From assembly GCA_001584585.1 (NCBI GenBank), contig LSYV01000009.1, positions 944,726-970,762 of the forward strand: a stretch of DNA of 26,037 bases. The letters are read 5' to 3'. Made by a program: the position numbers and the translations under genes. Positions 10,023-21,356 of this stretch are shown here, in pieces. A model generated the notes under the pieces. It was not told the origin of the DNA and searched no databases. It was given only the letters and a program-made list of their open reading frames with translations. Every line of letters starts with the position of its first letter. The stretch's first letter is position 1. This stretch comes from Gonium pectorale (lineage: Eukaryota; Chlorophyta; Chlorophyceae; Chlamydomonadales; Volvocaceae).

Positions 10023-13000
10023 CTAGCTGTCCCGGACGGGCAGCTTGAAGGCGAGCGTGACGCTATCGTCGTACACCTCGTCCCGGTGGGGGTCGCGGAA
10101 GACATGGAGCACATGCACGTGCCCGCCGCCCTCCGCGATGCCTGCGTGAAGGGGGCGACCATGGCGCGGGCACGGGGTTGCGTACTGAAAAGAAGAGGTT
10201 GCAAAGCACACGGTGGAGTGAAAGGTGAGACCACGGGCGCTTGATGATTGAGGTCCAACCATGCTAACTGCGGCGTCAGGTGCTTTCGTAGTAGGCCAGG
10301 GAGCGCAGGAGACCAATGTTAGCATACGAGGGCCGAGGACCAGGGAGCGGGTGAGAAAGGTCTGATGCCATGCGATGCCGTGCGGAAGATGGAGTCGCTA
10401 TGCACGGTATCTTGCTGCACTGCCAACCCGGGCCGTCGCGATGCCGCACATCAAGGCGGCATAGTGCTGGTGGGTTGCGTGTGCCAGGTGGCCAAGTGGA
10501 CGTTTGCCAAAGCGGCACATTGTGTGCGATCTTGTGCAAGCTGACGCCAGCGCCGCTCTCTGTCCCCAGCCTGTCCACACGCATCCAACCCAGCATTCCA
10601 CACTCACCACACAGCACCTGCGCCGGCTCTGTCAACACGCTGGTGTGCAGCACGCGGGCCAGCTGCTTGAGCTGCACGTACTGCGGGGGCGGGGGCAAAA
10701 CGCAGGCGAGCGGGACGGCAAGGCCGTGACGCGTGGAGTGAAGCTGGTCGAACGTGCCTTCTTTTCGTCTTGAGGCCCCAACCCGCATTTGCGACAAGTG
10801 GGATGCCAGTGGCCATGTCCAGCAGAAGTTCGCCCTCCTGCCCGCGCCAGTCCCGCTCACCGCACTGGCTGCAGCCCCGCTCTCTAGGGCCGCCTGCAGC
10901 TGCTCGTTCGCTGGCTTGGACCTGCGCGGAAGGATGGTGACGGCGGCGGCTACACTAAATCATGTCAGTGAGGGCAGGAAATACAGCGACTGGACCAGGA
11001 AAGAGGGCATTCCACCTATGCCTGGCAACCTGGCTATTGGGTTCCCAGTTGGGTGTGATGATGTGGACAGGAACCGGGTTGCTACACGAGGCGCTGAGGC
11101 CAGTACGGATTCCCGGCACGAGGCTGCCGTGGCCGTTCTCGGGCCTCACCCAGGCCCACCTGTCGTTGGCATTTGGGTCGTAGGCGGTCTGCGGGTAGAC
11201 GGGCAGGTCGGACAGCTGCGCACCCAGGGCCACGCTAGGGGTCTGCACCAGCAGGTGCGCGTCACCGCCCTGCGGCCAGGGATGGGTGGGGCGCTGGTTA
11301 GTGGGGGACACCGGCAAGGAACCAGCGGCCAAGGTCGTCTTCTTACCACCCAACCTCTACGGAATTGGTCCACGACCCGCCCCTGGCAGCAGCTACTCCT
11401 TGCCATTAGGCGTGTACCCAGTAACCTGCAACTCAACTACTGAACTGCCAGTAGCACCACTCACACACGTCATCCTATCTAGTAATCGCCGCACAAAAGT
11501 CCGCATCTTACCTTCCCGATTGCAAGCAGGGCTGTATCGTCCAGAGCCTTGAGTCGGTCCACCAGCGCCTGCAGCCCCGCTAGCTGAGGCACCCAGTCCA
11601 CGTACGCCGGGCAGTAGGACCCCACGTCCTTGGCCGCCACCAGCTCCGAAACCTCGGACGCGCTATATGGCTTGCTTATGGGCACGTCCTGCACTACGTG
11701 CGTGCTGGCGCCCTGGCAGTCGGGGACGGGGCTTTGCGCGTTAGGCTGCACGCGGGTACTTGTGTGTTACGTATGCGTGACGGAATGCTTAAAACAGGGC
11801 TAAAACGAGGCAGCAAGCAGCCGGGTATTTGTATGTGTGGCGAAACAGGTGGAATTGAAATAAACAGTACCTACGGGTGAGCTGACGTGCACTGAAGTGG
11901 CCGGCGCCAGCTACCAAACACCACGCCAAACCCTGGTCGACATGGCGGTCGATTTCCCCGTCCTATTCCCCCGCTGAAACCGTAGAAGACGCAATACAAC
12001 GCGGTCCCGTGCTTTACGCGACCCACCGTCGCCGTGAATGACAGGAAGGGCTTGGTCTGAAGGTCGCCCGCGGGCCCCGCAACCTGTCGGGTGGTCAGCT
12101 TGACGTCCACCACGTCCGCGTTGGTGGCGGCGGCGCCCTTGAGCACCCGCAGCAGAAGGCCCACCTCCACCTGGCAGCAGTGCACGGCGACGTCCACGAG
12201 GGGGACAGAGAGGCAGCTGCCGCATCATCAAGGAAGTGAGAACAGGGTGACCCGTGGAAGTGGTGTCAAACACCAACCCCCGCTCGGCGGGGACGAGGGT
12301 TTGGTCGAACGAAGCAACCCGCACACAAGGAGAATCTACCATGGCGTCCTCTTGCCCCTTCCCCATCCTGCCCATATGTGAAGAAGCAGGGCAGCTGGCA
12401 GGCTGAGGCGCAGTGCGAGTGGAATCTACGGCGTATCCTTTGGAAGGTAAGGGCGCTGAAAATTGCGCACCATGAAAGCGTGGCCCGGGGATGGAAAAGG
12501 GGTATAGGGGAGGCACGGGTCGCCCCCATGATCCACCGCCACCCCTGGCCCCTCTGTCGGCCCCACCTGGAATGCGATCAGGTTGTACTGCTTGCTCTGG
12601 CAGCGATACGTATTCGCGTCAAAGAGTGTCTCCTGGTGCGGTGGTGAATTCGGAGGAGCCGGACGGGTTGGGCAACATGGTGGTTGAGTAGCAGCGGTGG
12701 AAGCAAGGTGAGAAGTGCATGCAAGGCAGGTTGAAAGCACTGGCGTTGACATCACACAATGCAGAGCAGGGGGCGCTTGAGCCAAGGGAGGGCGCGCTGC
12801 GATGAGTCCACGAAAACCGACGTTCTACGCATGAAGGTGTGCCCCTAGAGCCCATAGATTGCAGGAGAGGGGTGGGAAAGGGGCAATTGCGTGGCGAATG
12901 GAGCGGAGGGACCCACCGCTGCAAAGCGCGCCGTGACGTGCACGCCGTCCGTGTTCAGGCTTGTCTGGATGAAGTGGATTTCGTCAGTTCCCAGGAGCAC

Positions 13001-13192
13001 CTGGCATGACTTGCCGAACTTCTCAAACGTGGGCAGGAAGTCTGCAGTTATTGGGCAGGCGCCAGGTGCTAATCGGAAGTCTGCGACAGACCGTATTCTC
13101 CTGTGCACTCTCTGTCCCTTTCATCTGCTACTGATCTTACTCTTCCATAGCAAGCGAGAGCCGTGTTCCGTTAACGTTCCCTTCAGCTTCAT
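10023..13192 (-). CDS. HUS1: HUS1, subunit of the 9-1-1 checkpoint clamp, nine exons, complete
   Basis: Exons on the minus strand: 13192-13141, 13041-12917, 12632-12567, 12170-12027, 11712-11512, 11269-11160, 10921-10861, 10680-10608, 10141-10023 (TAG). They sum to 951 nt, 316 aa, with every phase matching and GT-AG borders throughout; Arabidopsis HUS1 is about the same length. HUS1 forms a PCNA-like ring with RAD9 and RAD1 that is loaded on damaged DNA and activates ATR signalling in the nucleus. Landmarks in order: MKLKGTLTEHGSRLLWKNF, FLPTFEKFGKSCQVLL, DGVHVTARFAAETLFD, YNLIAFQVEVGLLLRVLKG, KPFLSFTA, VVQDVPISKPYSASEV, YVQLKQLARVL, LCGIAEGG and the end VTLAFKLPVRDS. VQDVPISKP and the GIA segment are especially typical of plant HUS1. 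A different acceptor for exon 4 was tested and dropped because only 12170 keeps the phase. The first exon is just 52 nt. Confidence 0.93.
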
Positions 13193-14437
13193 AGACCAGG
13201 GCTACGGGATGTTGCGCGCGCTTAAACGATGATGCGTTTAGTGTTCATACTGCGCAAATGAGCATCTTGCGATCAGACGTGCGCATTGAGAACAATATGG
13301 ATCAACATGGATCGCGGGACCCCAGCACGCAGTACAGCAACTGCCTGGTTTGCACGTTGGACCTGGCCCGTGGTTGGAGGTGAAGTCGCCCACCGTGCTT
13401 TCCCTTGAAAGCTCTCAATTGCGTCCTTCCCTCTGCTACTCATGCGCTTGTTCCACAGTTGGGACGTGTCAAGCACAGTCCCCCCGCCACCATGTCAAAT
13501 GGGCACAATGGTGCGTCACTTTGGAGCTGACCGCGTCGAGATCAGCTTCGTTAGGGGCAGCAGGGGGCGATGTTCGTTCCAAACATGGGGTGGGGCATAC
13601 CAACGTGTCCACAAGCATGTCGAACATGTCGGCTACGAGCTCGCACGAAGTCCCTACATTGCATGCAAGCCTCTGCCACGTGCCGTGTGCTTGGTCAGTG
13701 TCAAACATTCCTGACTGTGAAATTGCGAGTCAGGGCGGGCATGTGGCAAAGGCATGCCAAGCACGTGTGCGCGGAAGCGTGCAGCGGGCTCAGAGACCCA
13801 TGCATTCATACCTTGACCAATAACAAAATTGTATGCCGCTTTGGGTCAAGTCAAAACCGGCCCGCCCGCCCCCTCCTCTCCCGACTGCACGGCTCCCTCG
13901 CCGCAGGGATACCGCGTATAGCTTACTCGGGAAGTATCGCTGACATGTGCCCCATGTCCGAATTTCACGAAAGAACGCAGAAGAAGAGGAAGTCGTGGTC
14001 GCCGCTCCCGTGCCAGCCCAATAGTCGCGCTTTCCGTACCTTCCACCCGTCTTATGCTTTCCCCTCCACACCATGACTATGTGTATTGCTTAAGTCGTAT
14101 TTGAAAGACATAGCTCAACATCCTCCGGCTTTGTTTCTTCGCTATCGGAACGCGCGTTAGCCAGTAAGCTTCCATCGCGTTGGAGCGACGACAGCAGGTG
14201 TGGGTCCGCTAGATGCCGATCATTCGCCGGACCCGCGTAGCTTTTGTAAGGGACTTGCTGAGATGCTGTGATGATCGCCCTCATTTCGAGGTGTTTTGTC
14301 GGCTTTGGCATGTATCGATTGTTAGGCAGATTCGGCTTGGGCAGAGATATGCTTTCAGCGGGGACAGCAGCGGTTGCTCACCGTTCCCAACCTCGCTTCG
14401 TTCCATGTGCCTCGCAGTTGCCAACGCCTCTGCAGTC
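13193..14437. other. divergent intergenic region between HUS1 and the headpiece gene
   Basis: Both flanking genes are transcribed away from this stretch, so it should contain both promoters and 5'UTRs. Frames up to about 170 codons exist but none was recognised. The frame of the downstream gene is open from an ATG at 14213 through a second ATG at 14405. A pyrimidine-rich CTCTGCAG just before the chosen start at 14438 could be the acceptor of a 5'UTR intron. Confidence 0.5.
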
Positions 14438-16531
14438 ATGACCCAGGAGGAGGCTGAGCACGCGGCTGCCACTAATGGCGCCGTGAAAGCCTCTCCAGGC
14501 AAGGTCGAGGTGCCCATTAGCGAGCAAGACGACGGTGTGGCCGTAGTGGCCGCTCCATCCGAGCCAGCGAAGGGTGACGTCGGCGAAGAAGCGGAGGAGG
14601 TGCCTGAGGAGTTGGCGGCTGGCGGCAGCGCCGAGAGCAAGGCGACAGAGGAGTCGTTGGCCCCGGCGGAGGTGCCGCCCGCATCAGAGCCTGTCACGGC
14701 GGAGCAAGCTACAGACAGCAAGGAGCCCGAGCCGGCGCCGGCGCCCGAGGCTCTCACGGAGGAGAACCCGGCACCGGCTGAGAGCGTGGCACCGGAGCCC
14801 GTGCCGGCGCCGGCGCCAGTTGTAGCGGAGGAGGCGGAGGCCCCCGCCGCAATGACAGTTGCCGTGGCGCCCCCGCCAGCAAGCCCGGCGGTCAAGCCCA
14901 TTGAGCCAGATGAGACTGCCCCCTCGGCCAACGGCACCTCCACCGACCCGGCACCGGAGGACGCGCCAGAGGTCCCGCAGCCCGGAACCGTGCAGGTAGG
15001 GCGGCGCAGCCTGTGCATCGGGCTCTGGAGGAAGTATGTGCCGCCCTTCGACAGAAAGTGAACTGTAGGGACTAGGGAGCTACTTTTGTTTAGTTATATG
15101 ACTGCAACATCTAGCAGGGCGGGAAGTGCGGTACATACGAAGGGTTGGCTCTCGCCTGATGTGGGTCAAGCTCGTTTGCCCTGTCCATAGCGCCACTTGA
15201 GGCCAGCTTTTGGACATTGTGCCGCATTCGAAGCCAACATGTGCTGCCGTCACCCTGTGCCTCCCAGGAGCTGACAAAACGCCTGAGCAGCACGTCCCTG
15301 CAGTCTGTGTCGTCAGTGCCGCACTCGCAAACCACCACCCCCGTCAAGGCGGTTAGCTCGGAGAAGCAGCAGGCGTCGGTGCCCGTGGCGGCGGCGGCCG
15401 TTCTGGGCGCTCGGGCGCCCGTAAAGTCCCCAAGCGGCGTGCTGCGGAGCGGCGAGGCGTCGCCGTCCTCCACGCACGATACCAAGAACACCATCAACGT
15501 TTCGCAGGTGGGCATGTTTTCGGCCTCGTTTTTTGTATGTTGGGTGGGCACGGAAGGGAGGCCAACACGCGGAAGTTGCGGCGGGAGAACAAGAATCCTG
15601 TGAAGACAGAGGAAACGCGGGATGACCCACGTGAGGCTCATGTGTAGGGCGCATAGTAATGAATATGTTATGTGCAGGGCAGCATTGCTGCTTCGCTGGA
15701 TGCGCTGTGGCTTAAAAGAATGACGAGCCAAAGCGCATGGGGTCCAACGAATAGAGCACTCCTTTGCCCAATCAGCCAAGTTTTTATTATCGCTCACCCG
15801 CCTGAATATCGCCCTTGCATTCCCTCTTCCTGATAGCTCCTGAAGCTTGGCGCATTCAAGATGCAACCGCTCAAGGACTTCGTGCCGTACGCCGAGCTTC
15901 AGCGGCTGCGCGTGGAGGACGGTGGGTGCCTTCAGCAGTTTTGGGCCCTTGAAGGTGTAGCCGGGATATAGTGCTACAACGGCAAGTGAAGCATGCAAAC
16001 GTTGCGCGTACGATCCTGCTCGAGGTCCCCCAACGCTTTACATGCGGCGATGTGTCACACACTACAGACAGGCAACTAGCCTTATCGCTGCCTCCTTGGT
16101 GCAGCGTGGCTGCCGCAGTTGGCTAGCAAGCACCTCAGTAGCATGCAACCCTGTTTATCAAGTGGCATCTGGCAACCGTTCCGCTGAAGAGGCGTGCACG
16201 TCCTCGGCCCTTTCCAAAGTGTAGCCCACGGAACACTACACCACGGCTCTCGTTGTCCATTCAAGGGCGCACGGAGCACACTGGTTGAATACGTACAATG
16301 GTCCGCTCTGCATGTACGCCCCCGATCGTGATCTCGGTGATAATTGCCACTAAAGCGATGAAATGCTTTCACCCGCTTCCGCGCCGCGGCGCAGGAATCG
16401 ACGCCACTCGCAAGGAGGACTATCTGAACGATGCCGAGTTCAAGGAGGTCTTCGGCATGGACCGCGACACATTCAAGAAGCAGCCCGCCTGGCGGCAAGC
16501 GCAGGCCAAGAAAAAGTCCAACCTCTACTGA
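14438..16531 (+). CDS. villin headpiece-domain protein with disordered N-terminus, four exons
   Basis: Exons are 14438-14995, 15268-15507, 15837-15921 and 16395-16531 (TGA), 339 aa, all GT-AG with matching phases. Residues 1-186 are acidic and rich in Ala, Pro, Glu and Val (repeats such as EPVPAPAPVV), and 187-266 are Ser/Thr-rich and more basic; both look disordered. Residues 277-339 are a villin headpiece, a small actin-filament-binding fold. The core Phe triad is F310, F314, F321 (spacing as villin F47, F51, F58). P325 and W327 match P62 and W64, E302 and K333 match the buried salt bridge E39-K70, and L338-Y339 replaces the terminal Leu-Phe. R328 stands where villin has K65. No gelsolin repeats are present, unlike true villins. 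A role as an F-actin binder or tether is inferred. The start is uncertain: in-frame ATGs at 14405 and 14213 exist, and MTQEEAEH at 14438 was chosen as best fitting. Confidence 0.87.
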
Positions 16532-17254
16532 GTGTGGAATGCTGCGACAGGAAGCCGCGCGTCAACGTGCGCCGCGCTAGGCGCTGGGATTGAGTAATGA
16601 AGCGCGCTCTTGACTGAGGGGCGATCCCGCCGCAAGGGTCCTTGTGTCTGCGCACAAATTGTTACGAGGGCACGCCCTCGAGAGAGATAGGGTCCACAAT
16701 TCGCATTCGGGGGCGCAAAACCCTAGCCATCCGTAAGACGGACGACCACGGGCTACATGCCCTTCGAGTGGTGGGCTGAATACAGCCACTGTAGATAGCC
16801 GGCAGCATGCTAACACCGTAATTCGTATTGTCCCCATCGATGCACCTCACATAAAGGCTCTTCGCACACATGGTCCATTTGTTTATTAGCCCGAGCAATC
16901 AGGCATAAAGAAGCGACGGAACCACTCTTGGGCCGCGCATCAGTCTCGCCGCAGCAATCGCGGTAGCGGCGACGTTAACCGCCCGCGATGGATACTTGTA
17001 AACGATTTCGTTCGATCTCATTGCGTTCTCATCGCCGTACAACGCACAAACACGCCCCATACAGCGGCATGGCAACGGCCCGACGTGTTCGGCGAACCTC
17101 GGTGCACAGACAGCCCACCTACAATCCACAACACATTTCACAAACACAGCCCGCCGCACAAGGATCGACCGCCTGTTGCCGACCAACCGACTAACGCGCA
17201 CACCACACGGCCACGAGCGCTTTTCCTGAGTTCCAAGGGAGGGAGCAGAAAAAC

Positions 17255-17259
17255 TGTAA
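17255..17259 (+). terminator. possible TGTAA polyadenylation signal
   Basis: TGTAA lies about 725 nt after the headpiece gene stop codon; another copy is at 16997-17001. Either could end the transcript. Support is positional only. Confidence 0.3.
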
Positions 17260-17476
17260 ACTTATTTTAATGAACACCAACAACAACCCCTCCCCCGCGC
17301 CAACGGCCTCCTTCCAAGCCGTTGGTGTTCTGGAAAGCAGTAAGCCAATCCCCCGCCCGGAAGTCACCGACCTGTCTCACGCTCATATGACCTGGCCAGC
17401 AGCAAGCCCGCTTGGCAGCGTAGCACGGAGGAATCCAAAGCGCGCCCGAGAGTCGCCCAGTAGCGACGTATGCTGT

Positions 17477-17518
17477 AGGCCTGCACCCATAAAGGGTTGC
17501 AATACAACCTGCAGGCCT
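17477..17518. repeat. nested inverted repeat in the PTP 3' flank
   Basis: Outer arms AGGCCTGCA (17477-17485) and TGCAGGCCT (17510-17518) are perfect complements. Inner arms GGTTG (17495-17499) and CAACC (17505-17509) close a five-base loop. The right arms are contiguous while the left arms are separated by nine bases, so the folded form is a 14-bp stem with one bulge. It lies 32 nt past the PTP stop. Confidence 0.75.
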
Positions 17519-17549
17519 GGGCGGCCAGCCTGCTCAGCTGCGAGCTGCC

Positions 17550-20427
17550 TTATCCTGCAGTCCCCGTTCCCGAGCAGCCGTTGGTGCTATTGTTGTTGTT
17601 GCTGAGCTGCTCATCGATCGGCCTCCCGAGGGCGCACTGCATCTCGTGCAGCAGCGCCTCGTAGCAGAAGTAGTACTGCTCCAGCGTTTGGACCATTCCC
17701 TTCCGCTGCTTGCGGAGAGAGTGAACCACTGCGGGGTGGGATTAAAAGAGGAGACACAATAGCCTATTGGTGCAGAGACAGCTGGGCGAGGCTAGGGAAA
17801 CGTGAGGACAACTTCTGCGCTCATTTGGTGCAACCCAAGAAGCCTGGCAGCCGCCGGACAACGGACCCTATATTATCTGTACTGCCTACACTCAGTGATA
17901 CATTCCATGTCCGTTGATAGCCATAGCCAGGTTCGAAGATGTGATATTCTGTCCGTGTCCATTAAGGGGGACATGCCCCTCCCTGTAAGCCAGGCCCAGC
18001 GCTCGGACTCCATGTGTAAAACAGATGGCTAGGCACCCGCTTCCCTCAGCCTAAAGCACCACATGCGACTTGCATGTCCCGATACGCCATGCATGAGCTG
18101 CACATGCTCATCCGTGAAAGCCCGCCCGCCCCGCGACACGAACCCAGCGCGCAGGCGCACCCGCATTTGCCCCCAACCCCATATTTGCATTCGCGCATGA
18201 ACAACTAAAACAACTACAATTGTGCATCTTGCTGCGTGCAAGATGCCGATACCCTTTGCGGCCCTGCCACCAGCATCCAGCAATGAACGCAGGGACGCAG
18301 CCTCACAGCCGGAACCGGCCCTGTGGGCCGTGCGCCCCGCGCACAGAACACACCTGCTGGCAGGTCCACGGCGGCTTTCACGTCCGCCAGGGAGAAAGAC
18401 GCGTTCTGCTCCGCCATGGCCCACAGGCGCCGCAAGATGACGTCAATCGCCATGAGCGTCCCCGTTCTCCCGATCCCGGCGCTGCCGAACGAGGCAGCAG
18501 GGTGATGAGGAAGAGGGGTCAGGGCAGCGGGACTGAGGCACGGCATGTCAAGTTGCTGACTAGCAAATGCCGAATCTGCACACGCTGGCGTGGAGGAACG
18601 AAGAGACCAACACTTCAGCCGTGTTGGCGTGTTGGTGAGTGGGCCATTGTGATGGGCTCATGTGGCTATTGTTCTCAGCGCAAATGCGTTCCCAGCTCAC
18701 AAGCGTTGTCCACAGCTGAATGCCACGTAATAGAAGCAAGGAGACCGTGCCTTTCATATCTTTCGCCTGTGTGGGACATATTACTGCCTCGCCACGGAGA
18801 CGACAACTACATAGACGGCGCAGCTATTGCCGTCTGTGTGCGCCAGAATGCCGCACCGGCAGGCCCAAGACATCAGGTTACTTCCGCTCTTCCGTACCTG
18901 CAGTGTACGACTGTCATCTGCGTATTGCTGCGGCTCTGCCAGAGTATCCGCACCAGGTGGCGGATGGGCTCTGTCGCCTCGGGTACCCCGAAGTCGGGCC
19001 ACCGGTGGTAGTGGTAGTGCGTTACTTCGTGCACCTCCTGAGTCTGCACAGCCAGAGAAGGGTGCATGGGGCATGCCGTTCAGGCTGCGGGGCACGTGCA
19101 CGAACCATACGTGAACATGCATAAACAAAACCGCACCTAGGGACCGCGGGCGCCGCGCCCTCAGAGAGTGCCTCCGCAGTCACACCCCGGGCATAGTCGC
19201 ACGCCAAAGCATTGCCTACTCGTCCCAAAGCACACGAGCATGACAATACCATGGCGCCCAAGAGAACACCCGACTCGATCCACCATGCTACCTGCTATGT
19301 ACAATCAGGGTACCTCAACGGCAGAGTCCCTAAGGCAGAGCAACAGCCGATCCAGAAACTGAACATCACTGCACTCAATAGGACTCCCAGCAGACGGCAT
19401 TCGACATTCGGTACAGGCGCTCTGGGCGCCCTTGGGAAGAGGGCAACCCAGAACACTAACGCCCAGGCCCTCCCCTACGTGCGACTCATGATATGGCACT
19501 TCCCCTGCGGAATTCTCCGAGGTACAGGTTGTGTCGCCAGTACCTACCGTGTACAGCTTGAGCTGCAGTGTGCGGCGCGTGATGTCAGGGCTCACGTCTT
19601 GCACATCCGTTGTCGTTACACGGTACGACCCAAACTTCGCTGTTTCCCCTGCGTTTCAGGAGGCCACGCATGGTTTCCGTGAGCAGCGTGAGAGCGGGCA
19701 GGCCGCGTACGCGTCTGCACACGCTGGCTGCAAGAACCCTCGGGTCGACCCCCCTTGGGAGCGACCTGGCGCTGGCGCACCTGGCCGCTGATTGAAGTAG
19801 TCCGCGCACTTAATGTGGTTGTTCTCCACGGTTCGAGTTAGCATAATAAGGATGGAACAGTTGTTCTCAAACACCATTTTCCAGAAGTCATCAACCGTTG
19901 ACGCCAGCGGCCCCTGAGCTGCGATATAACACCAGTTGGGGGCTTCCTCCGGAGAACTCTGCATGAGAACGGCAGCACGAATGTCGGCTGGGTTGCGCTG
20001 GGCGGCACCGATTGCGCCAGCGCTGACTCCCTGTCCCCACCTGCACCAGGCTCGCGTTGATGTAGTCCTGCCCATCCTCGCCAGAAATCTTTACTCTATT
20101 GTAGTCGAAGGGCAGCACATTGACGTAGCGGTTCTTGCCCGCGTTATTGGTCTGCTCTGCAGCCTCCACCGTCTCAAGCACATCGCACTCGAGCAAGCTG
20201 TTGTATTCCTGGCTGAGCAGTGCTTGCTCATTTGCTAATAGAGCCTCCGTTTTCGCCTTGAGGACGCTATACGCAAGCTCAAAGACCTTTTGTCCGCCTT
20301 GCACAGGTGCGCTCTCCGGGTCCTGCTGCGTCTCCTGTTCGACCGCCTGTCTATAGCTCTGCTCCTTTGAGGTTGTTGGCGCGCAACCAAAGAAGCCCAG
20401 CAGCCGCCGGAGACCGGAGCCGAGCAT
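17550..20427 (-). CDS. classical protein tyrosine phosphatase, six exons, complete
   Basis: Minus-strand exons: 20427-20041, 19958-19781, 19648-19548, 19043-18898, 18481-18354, 17728-17550 (TAA); 1119 nt, 372 aa, GT-AG and in phase. It removes phosphate from phosphotyrosine through a Cys-thiol intermediate. All catalytic elements are visible: the pTyr loop KNRYVNVLPFDYNRV (Y101), DYINAS (121-126), YIAAQGPLASTVDDFW, the WPD loop HRWPDFGVPE (acid D239), the signature HCSAGIGRTG (nucleophile C270, R276), and the Q-loop GMVQTLEQYYF (Q327, Q331). An intron splits the codon of S271, inside the signature. The first 90 residues are not catalytic; MLGSGLRRLLGFFGCA could associate with membrane or be acylated at C15, which is speculative. 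The tail is Asn/Ser/Gly-rich. No transmembrane segment or SH2 domain is seen, so it is probably cytosolic, like plant PTP1. Active, non-receptor PTP is very likely. Confidence 0.94.
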
Positions 20428-20923
20428 CAGAGTGCCACTTCCCTATTCCTACATCAATCGCCAGCCATCAGCAGCTGATGCTTAGAGCAGTTGATATGTA
20501 TAATGCTTTAAGGGGAGGGTTGAGCTGAGCTCCTAGCGGTCAAGATAGACAAAGGGGCTATTGTTAAGAGAGGGTTTGCAGATACAGTACTGCCCGCAGC
20601 ACAGAGAACGGATATATACACGTTAGTATATGTGTGTTGTTCAACTTGAACGAGCCACGTGTCGTACAGCGTGTCGGGGTGGTGGTCTGCGGACGGGCTC
20701 CCCTTCTTCACTCCGGTTGGAGGCCCAACCCTTATGTGCCATAACAGAGGCCGCGTACATTCGGGCACACAATTCCGCACCTTGGGCCGCAACTGGTTAC
20801 TGTTTGTGGGGAACCGCTGTCAATCGCACAGCCAGCACTATCGCCTCCGTCCTTTTCCCTTTGGGCAACGCTCCCCTTATATGGCGGCCCTCTTTTCACC
20901 GCCCGCTCCCGCCCGTCTCACCT

Positions 20924-21020
20924 CTGTTTTGTACGTCATGACCTCAGTTACAGTGCGCCCGTGTTCTGTTGTGTCGTGCTCTGTGTTGTACTTCACGACC
21001 TCAGTTATAGTGCGCCTTCA
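20924..21020 (+). repeat. two-copy direct repeat, 57-bp period
   Basis: TTGTACGTCATGACCTCAGT (from 20929) recurs as TTGTACTTCACGACCTCAGT (from 20986), and the similarity continues through A(C/T)AGTGCGCC and upstream through CTCTGT. The two copies differ at a few positions, so the duplication is not recent. A weaker TTGTACGACAT occurs near 21102. Confidence 0.75.
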
Positions 21021-21356
21021 TTTTGCCCTATGCCCGCCCGCATGGTTCACCACCGACATTCATCAGTGACACCATCGCCGCCATCGCCCTTCCGCCCTCC
21101 TTGTACGACATAGCTGTCAGTACGATTAATGTGAGAGTTCGTACAAGACGCCGTCTGGGTAGACAAGAGCTCGCGGCGTCCGTCCTGTGCGAGTATATCT
21201 GAGGGCTGGGTCGGGTCGAAGGGCTGGCTTCTTAGGCATCCTCTCCAACGGGGCAGCAGCTGTACGGCGGCGTGCGCTCCGCGTCGCGCTGATGTAGCGG
21301 TTTGAGAGGTAGGCTAACTGCCCTCCTAAGGCTGCCGCACAATCATCCACCCTCAT

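Larger units (their letters stand above)
16532..17549. other. convergent 3' flanks of the headpiece and PTP genes
   Basis: The two stop codons face each other across this stretch. Plus-strand TGTAA words at 16997-17001 and 17255-17259 are candidate poly(A) signals for the headpiece gene. A nested inverted repeat at 17477-17518 would lie in the PTP 3'UTR. No gene was recognised. Confidence 0.5.

Noticed and set aside
12171..12226. An earlier start for HUS1 exon 4 (VDVAVHCCQ)
   Set aside because: No AG lies directly before it and the upstream AG gives the wrong phase. The acceptor before VEVGLLL at 12170 is in phase and fits the IAFQ-VEVGLLL join.
14213..14437. N-terminal extension of the headpiece protein from an ATG at 14213
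   Set aside because: The extension is rich in Arg and Cys and unlike the acidic region that follows; it is probably 5'UTR, though 14405 remains possible.
14281..15018. 245-codon minus-strand open frame
   Set aside because: Antisense shadow of the first headpiece-gene exon; it mirrors the Ala/Pro/Glu codons as Gly/Ala/Ser.
15111..15998. 295-codon minus-strand open frame
   Set aside because: It covers two real plus-strand exons and their introns; no recognisable domain.
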